Below are positions 60,968 to 64,000 of a DNA stretch of 64,000 bases, piece by piece; the first letter of the stretch is position 1, and each line of letters starts with the position of its first letter. A model generated the notes under the pieces. It did no database searches. It was not told the DNA's origin and was given only the letters and a program-made list of their open reading frames with translations. The translations under genes and the position numbers were made by a program. The stretch spans positions 2,852,001 through 2,916,000 of the forward strand of contig OZ241745.1 of assembly GCA_965201115.1 (NCBI GenBank), read 5' to 3'. The DNA is from JANQOH01 sp965201115 (GTDB lineage Bacteria; Pseudomonadota; Alphaproteobacteria; UBA7887).

Positions 60968-62353
60968 TCAGCCGCCGGCGCGGCGGCGCATCCGTTCGAT
61001 TCGCGCCGCCTCGTTCTCGATGTCCTGGGCTTGCAGCCAGCCGCGCGAGCCTTCGGCGTAGTAGCGCCCGGCGCGCTCGGCGTGGCGGGCGGCGTTTTCC
61101 GCGCTGCCCACCAGCAGCGCGTGCTCGCCCGCCGCGAGCGCGGAGCCCCCGGCGTCGCCCAGGCCGTGGCGCGCCGCCGCGAGGGTGCGCCACGCCAGCG
61201 CGTTGTCGCGGTCGCCGCGCAGCGCGGCCTCGAGGTTTTCCGCCGCCGCGGGCAACAGCGCCGGGTCTCCCGTTCCTGCCTGCGCGCGCCCGAGACCGGT
61301 GAGAATCAGCGCGTCGCCCGGCGCGAGCGCGGCGGCGCGCTCGTAATGCGGCAGCGCGCCGCGCGCATCGCCATGCTCGAAAAGGATCTGCCCCTTCAGC
61401 TCCGCGAAAAACGGGTCGTCGGGCCGCTCGGCGATCAGACTGTCGATCTCCGCCAGCGCCTTCGGCAGATCGGGCAGGCGCATATACGCGACGGCGCGCG
61501 CGTAGCGCGCCGCCAACGATACGTCGCGTTCCGGGAAATACGTGCGCAGCACGCGGCGCGGGCGTTCCAGAAAGCCGATCAGTTTCGCGCGCATCCGCGC
61601 GTGGCGCTCGATATCGAGGGGCGCCGCGTCTTCCACCGGCCGGTCCGAGTGCGCCACATGGTCGGCAATGAAGGCGATGCGTTCCGCGGTCAGCGGGTGA
61701 CTGCGCACATAGGGGTCTTGCCGGTCGGAAACGAGCAGCTCCTGCCCCTCGAGCTTGCGCAGGAAATCGAGCAGGCCGCGCGCGGATTTGCCCGCGCGGT
61801 CGAGGATGTCGAGCGCGGCCCGGTCGGCCGAGCGCTCCTGCGCGCGCGTGTAGGCGAGGAATGCGCGCATCCCGGCGGACTGCCCGCCGACGATGATCGC
61901 CGCGCCCGCCTGGCCGGCGTTCGACGCGCCCGACGCCGCGCCGAGCGCGACCAGCCCCGCGCCGAGCAGCGTCGCGAACAGCCCGGTCGCCGCCGCCGCG
62001 CGCGCCGCGTCGCCGGTGCGCGCCAGGTGGCCGCCGGCGATATGCCCCGCCTCATGCGCGACCACGCCCATCGCCTGGCCCGGCGTTTCCGTCGCCGTCA
62101 ACAGGCCGGTGTTGAGAAAAACGTTCTGCCCGCCGGCGACGAAAGCATTGAGGCCGGGGTCGTTGACAACGAAAATACGCACGGCGGAGGGGTCGAGCCG
62201 CGCCGCCGCGAACAGCGGCTCGCACCACCCCCGCAATATCGCTTCGATTTCCGAGTCGCGTATCAGCGGGAGGCCTTGCGCGTGGACGGCCGCCGCCGAT
62301 ATCTGCCACGATACCGCGCACGCCAACACGAACAGTCGAACGATGCGAAACAC
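60968..62353 (-). CDS. Periplasmic M48 metalloprotease with TPRs (BepA-like)
   Basis: 461 aa. Signal peptide (LFVLACAVSWQISAAAVHAQ), zinc protease motif H-E-x-x-H in VVAHEAGHIAGGHLA with the third ligand region AYTRAQERSADRAALDIL, and a C-terminal TPR region (about 280-420: ALAEIDSLIAERPDDPFFAE, LPHYERAAALAPGDALILTG). BepA/YfgC-type proteins watch over outer-membrane protein assembly. Divergent from the aminotransferase with 171 bases between. Confidence 0.93.
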   Translation of the reverse strand: MFRIVRLFVLACAVSWQISAAAVHAQGLPLIRDSEIEAILRGWCEPLFAAARLDPSAVRIFVVNDPGLNAFVAGGQNVFLNTGLLTATETPGQAMGVVAHEAGHIAGGHLARTGDAARAAAATGLFATLLGAGLVALGAASGASNAGQAGAAIIVGGQSAGMRAFLAYTRAQERSADRAALDILDRAGKSARGLLDFLRKLEGQELLVSDRQDPYVRSHPLTAERIAFIADHVAHSDRPVEDAAPLDIERHARMRAKLIGFLERPRRVLRTYFPERDVSLAARYARAVAYMRLPDLPKALAEIDSLIAERPDDPFFAELKGQILFEHGDARGALPHYERAAALAPGDALILTGLGRAQAGTGDPALLPAAAENLEAALRGDRDNALAWRTLAAARHGLGDAGGSALAAGEHALLVGSAENAARHAERAGRYYAEGSRGWLQAQDIENEAARIERMRRRAGG

Positions 62354-62524
62354 CGCCAGCCCCCGCCCTGCTTCCGCGCGCCGGCGCCCGCGCCGGTCCG
62401 GCCACTCTGGCGCCGCGCCGCCGCGCGGTCAACGCGCCGCGCGGGCGCGCCGGCCCCGCGGCGGCCTCTTCCGAATCGGCGCGCCGCGCCCGCGCGCCGA
62501 CGGCGGCGGGACCGGGAGGCGCGC

Positions 62525-63688
62525 ATGGCGCTGAAGGTCGCGCGGCGCGCGGCGGCGGTCGCGCCGTTTCGTGCGGTGGAAGTGTTGAGCGCGGCCAACG
62601 CCCGCGAGGCGCGCGGCGAGCGCGTGCTCCATCTCGAGGTGGGCGAGCCGGGGCGCGGCGCGCCGCCCGCGGCGCGCGCCGCCGCCCGGCGCGCCCTCGC
62701 CGAATCGCGCATCGGCTATACCGAAGCGCTGGGCGCGCCCACGCTGCGCCGCCGCATCGCGCGCCACTACGGGGAGCGCTACGGCGTTCCCGTCGATCCG
62801 GAGCGTGTGGCGGTCGCCGCCGGCGCGTCGGGCGCGTTCACGCTGAGCTTTCTCGCCGCGTTCGACCCCGGCGATCGCGTGGCGCTGGCCGAGCCGGGCT
62901 ATCCCGCCTACCGCAACGTACTCGGCGCGCTCGGCGTCGAGGCGGTGGCGCTCGCCACGGGGCCCGAGCACGGCTTCCAGCCGACGCCGGCGCTTCTCGA
63001 GGCCGCGCTGCCGCTCGACGGCGTGGTCGTCGCCAGCCCCGCCAACCCCACCGGCGCGATGCTCGACTCCGGCGCGCTCGACGCTCTCGCCGCGTGGTGC
63101 GCCGCCAACGGCGCGCGGCTCATCGCCGACGAAATCTATCACGGCATCGTCTATGGGGCGGAAGAATCCACCGTTCTCGCGCACGACGTCCGCGCGGTGG
63201 CGATCAACAGTTTCTCGAAATACTACGCCATGACGGGCTGGCGGCTCGGTTGGGCGGTCTTCCCCGAGGAGCTCGTCGGCGCGGTCGAGAGGCTGGCGCA
63301 GAACTTCTACCTTTCGCCTTCCGCGCTGGCGCAAGCGGCCGCGCTGGCCGCGTTCGACTGCCGCGCCGAGCTCGACGCCTATGTGGCGTCTTACGCGCGC
63401 AACCGGAGCACGCTGCTCGAGCGGCTTCCGCTGTGCGGCTTCGGCCCGCCGGCGCCGGCCGACGGCGCGTTCTACATCTATGCGGACATCGGCGATCTGG
63501 CCGACGACTCGCAGGCGCTGTGCGCGGCGATGCTCGACGAGATCGGCGTGGCGGCGACGCCGGGAATCGATTTCGACTCCCGCCGCGGCGCGCGCTTCGT
63601 GCGTTTCTCCTTCGCCGGCCCCGAGGGCGACATCGCCGAGGCCGCGCGCCGCCTGGCCGAATGGCGGCCGGGCGCGAAGCGCCGATAG
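62525..63688 (+). CDS. PLP-dependent class I/II aminotransferase
   Basis: 387 aa. Fold-type I landmarks: LHLEVGEPGRGAPPAARAAA, IGYTEALGAPTLRRRIARHY, VVASPANPTGAMLDSGALDA, RLIADEIYHGIVYG, and the PLP Lys in SFSKYYAMTGWRLGW; the substrate Arg lies in RGARFVRFSFAGPEG. Aspartate/aromatic-type family; specificity not fixed by sequence. Confidence 0.94.
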   Translation: MALKVARRAAAVAPFRAVEVLSAANAREARGERVLHLEVGEPGRGAPPAARAAARRALAESRIGYTEALGAPTLRRRIARHYGERYGVPVDPERVAVAAGASGAFTLSFLAAFDPGDRVALAEPGYPAYRNVLGALGVEAVALATGPEHGFQPTPALLEAALPLDGVVVASPANPTGAMLDSGALDALAAWCAANGARLIADEIYHGIVYGAEESTVLAHDVRAVAINSFSKYYAMTGWRLGWAVFPEELVGAVERLAQNFYLSPSALAQAAALAAFDCRAELDAYVASYARNRSTLLERLPLCGFGPPAPADGAFYIYADIGDLADDSQALCAAMLDEIGVAATPGIDFDSRRGARFVRFSFAGPEGDIAEAARRLAEWRPGAKRR

Positions 63689-63818
63689 CCCGGGAGCGCC
63701 GGGCCCCGCGACCGTCGGGACGCCCCGCTGGCCGCGCCGCGGCGCCGATCTAATTCCGTCTGTACCGCACAATGCGCCGCGCCCCCGGGGCAGCGGCGAC
63801 CGCAAGGAGACGGGCACA

Positions 63819-64000
63819 ATGACCGCCATGACCACGTCGATCCGGGCGCCCTTGCCGGCGCCGGCTTTCCGCCTTCCGGCCCTCCCCGCCGCCCGGCCGC
63901 CGGGCGCGCCGCCGCCGCGCCGGCCCCCCGCGCCGCCGGCGCGCGCGCCGCGCCAGCCGGCCTACGCCAACGTATTCGCCGGCCTTCGGGGCGTTTTCGG
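63819..64000 (+). CDS. Unknown protein, Pro-rich N-terminus (cut by window end)
   Basis: ATG at 63819 with AAGGAG about nine bases upstream; open frame to the window edge (60 codons). The first 45 residues are Pro/Ala/Arg-rich and disordered, then QPAYANVFAGLRGVFG begins a possibly folded part. No family can be named. Confidence 0.5.
   Translation, partial: MTAMTTSIRAPLPAPAFRLPALPAARPPGAPPPRRPPAPPARAPRQPAYANVFAGLRGVF

Noticed and set aside
60854..62524. Upstream extension of the aminotransferase frame over the M48 and LLM genes
   Set aside because: The aminotransferase fold begins at 62525; the extension is antisense to two conserved genes and has shadow composition.

Overview
High-GC bacterial chromosome, most likely an alphaproteobacterium of a Rhodospirillales-like type. 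This rests on gene order and protein families (mreB-mreC-mreD-mrdA-rodA; sfsA-map-radC; glnB-glnA; mlaA/mlaC; a single-ORF IS66), not on any rRNA, so the lineage is an inference. Core genes are densely packed with many ATGA/GTGA stop-start overlaps.

Layout. 1-10802 (minus strand): a secreted hydrolase cut by the window edge, an acyl-CoA dehydrogenase, and the cell-elongation operon mreBCD-mrdA-rodA with an FAD dehydrogenase coupled to its end, preceded by leuA. 11127-14094: an Asp-box beta-propeller, a small membrane coiled-coil protein and a DUF1499 membrane protein. 14144-16465: a tandem array of a 225-229 bp GC-rich repeat that appears to have received an IS110-family element, later cut by a complete IS630-family element. 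16472-18343: mlaC and mlaA, then an orphan NHLP-type RiPP precursor with its own promoter. 18387-23480: CaiB-type CoA-transferase, HpcH-type aldolase, CinA-like protein, sfsA, map, radC. 23481-32215: an IS5 remnant, a G13 tract, and an AT-richer six-gene island. 32216-40613: FAD oxidoreductase, htpG, and a PQQ alcohol dehydrogenase cluster with a cytochrome c. 40770-52819: yggS, a ThiE-like gene, folD, two dehydrogenases, glnB-glnA, an aldolase/dehydrogenase fusion, a PurB-DUF924 fusion, rmuC and three tRNAs (Gln, His, Val). 52848-55221: a pentapeptide-repeat gene and a tandem family of coiled-coil membrane proteins. 55330-58933: a D-aminoacylase-type gene split by a recently inserted IS66 element. 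58955-64000: an orphan adenine methyltransferase, an LLM flavin oxidoreductase, an M48 protease, an aminotransferase and a partial gene.

The most interesting region is the island operon at 24498-31601. In transcription order it encodes a ParB/Srx-fold protein, a small PD-(D/E)XK-type nuclease, an SNF2 helicase, a second ParB/Srx-fold protein, a B12-binding-type radical SAM enzyme and a GHKL (Hsp90-like) ATPase. Every junction overlaps or has a gap of a few bases at most. The base composition differs from the flanks and mobile-element debris lies on one side. I do not recognise this combination as a named system; it looks like a DNA-modification or anti-phage module. The second candidate is the RiPP precursor at 18089-18343, whose maturation genes are not in the window. 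The third is a dispersed family of short hairpins (7-bp stem, 3-nt loop) whose stems appear to covary between copies.
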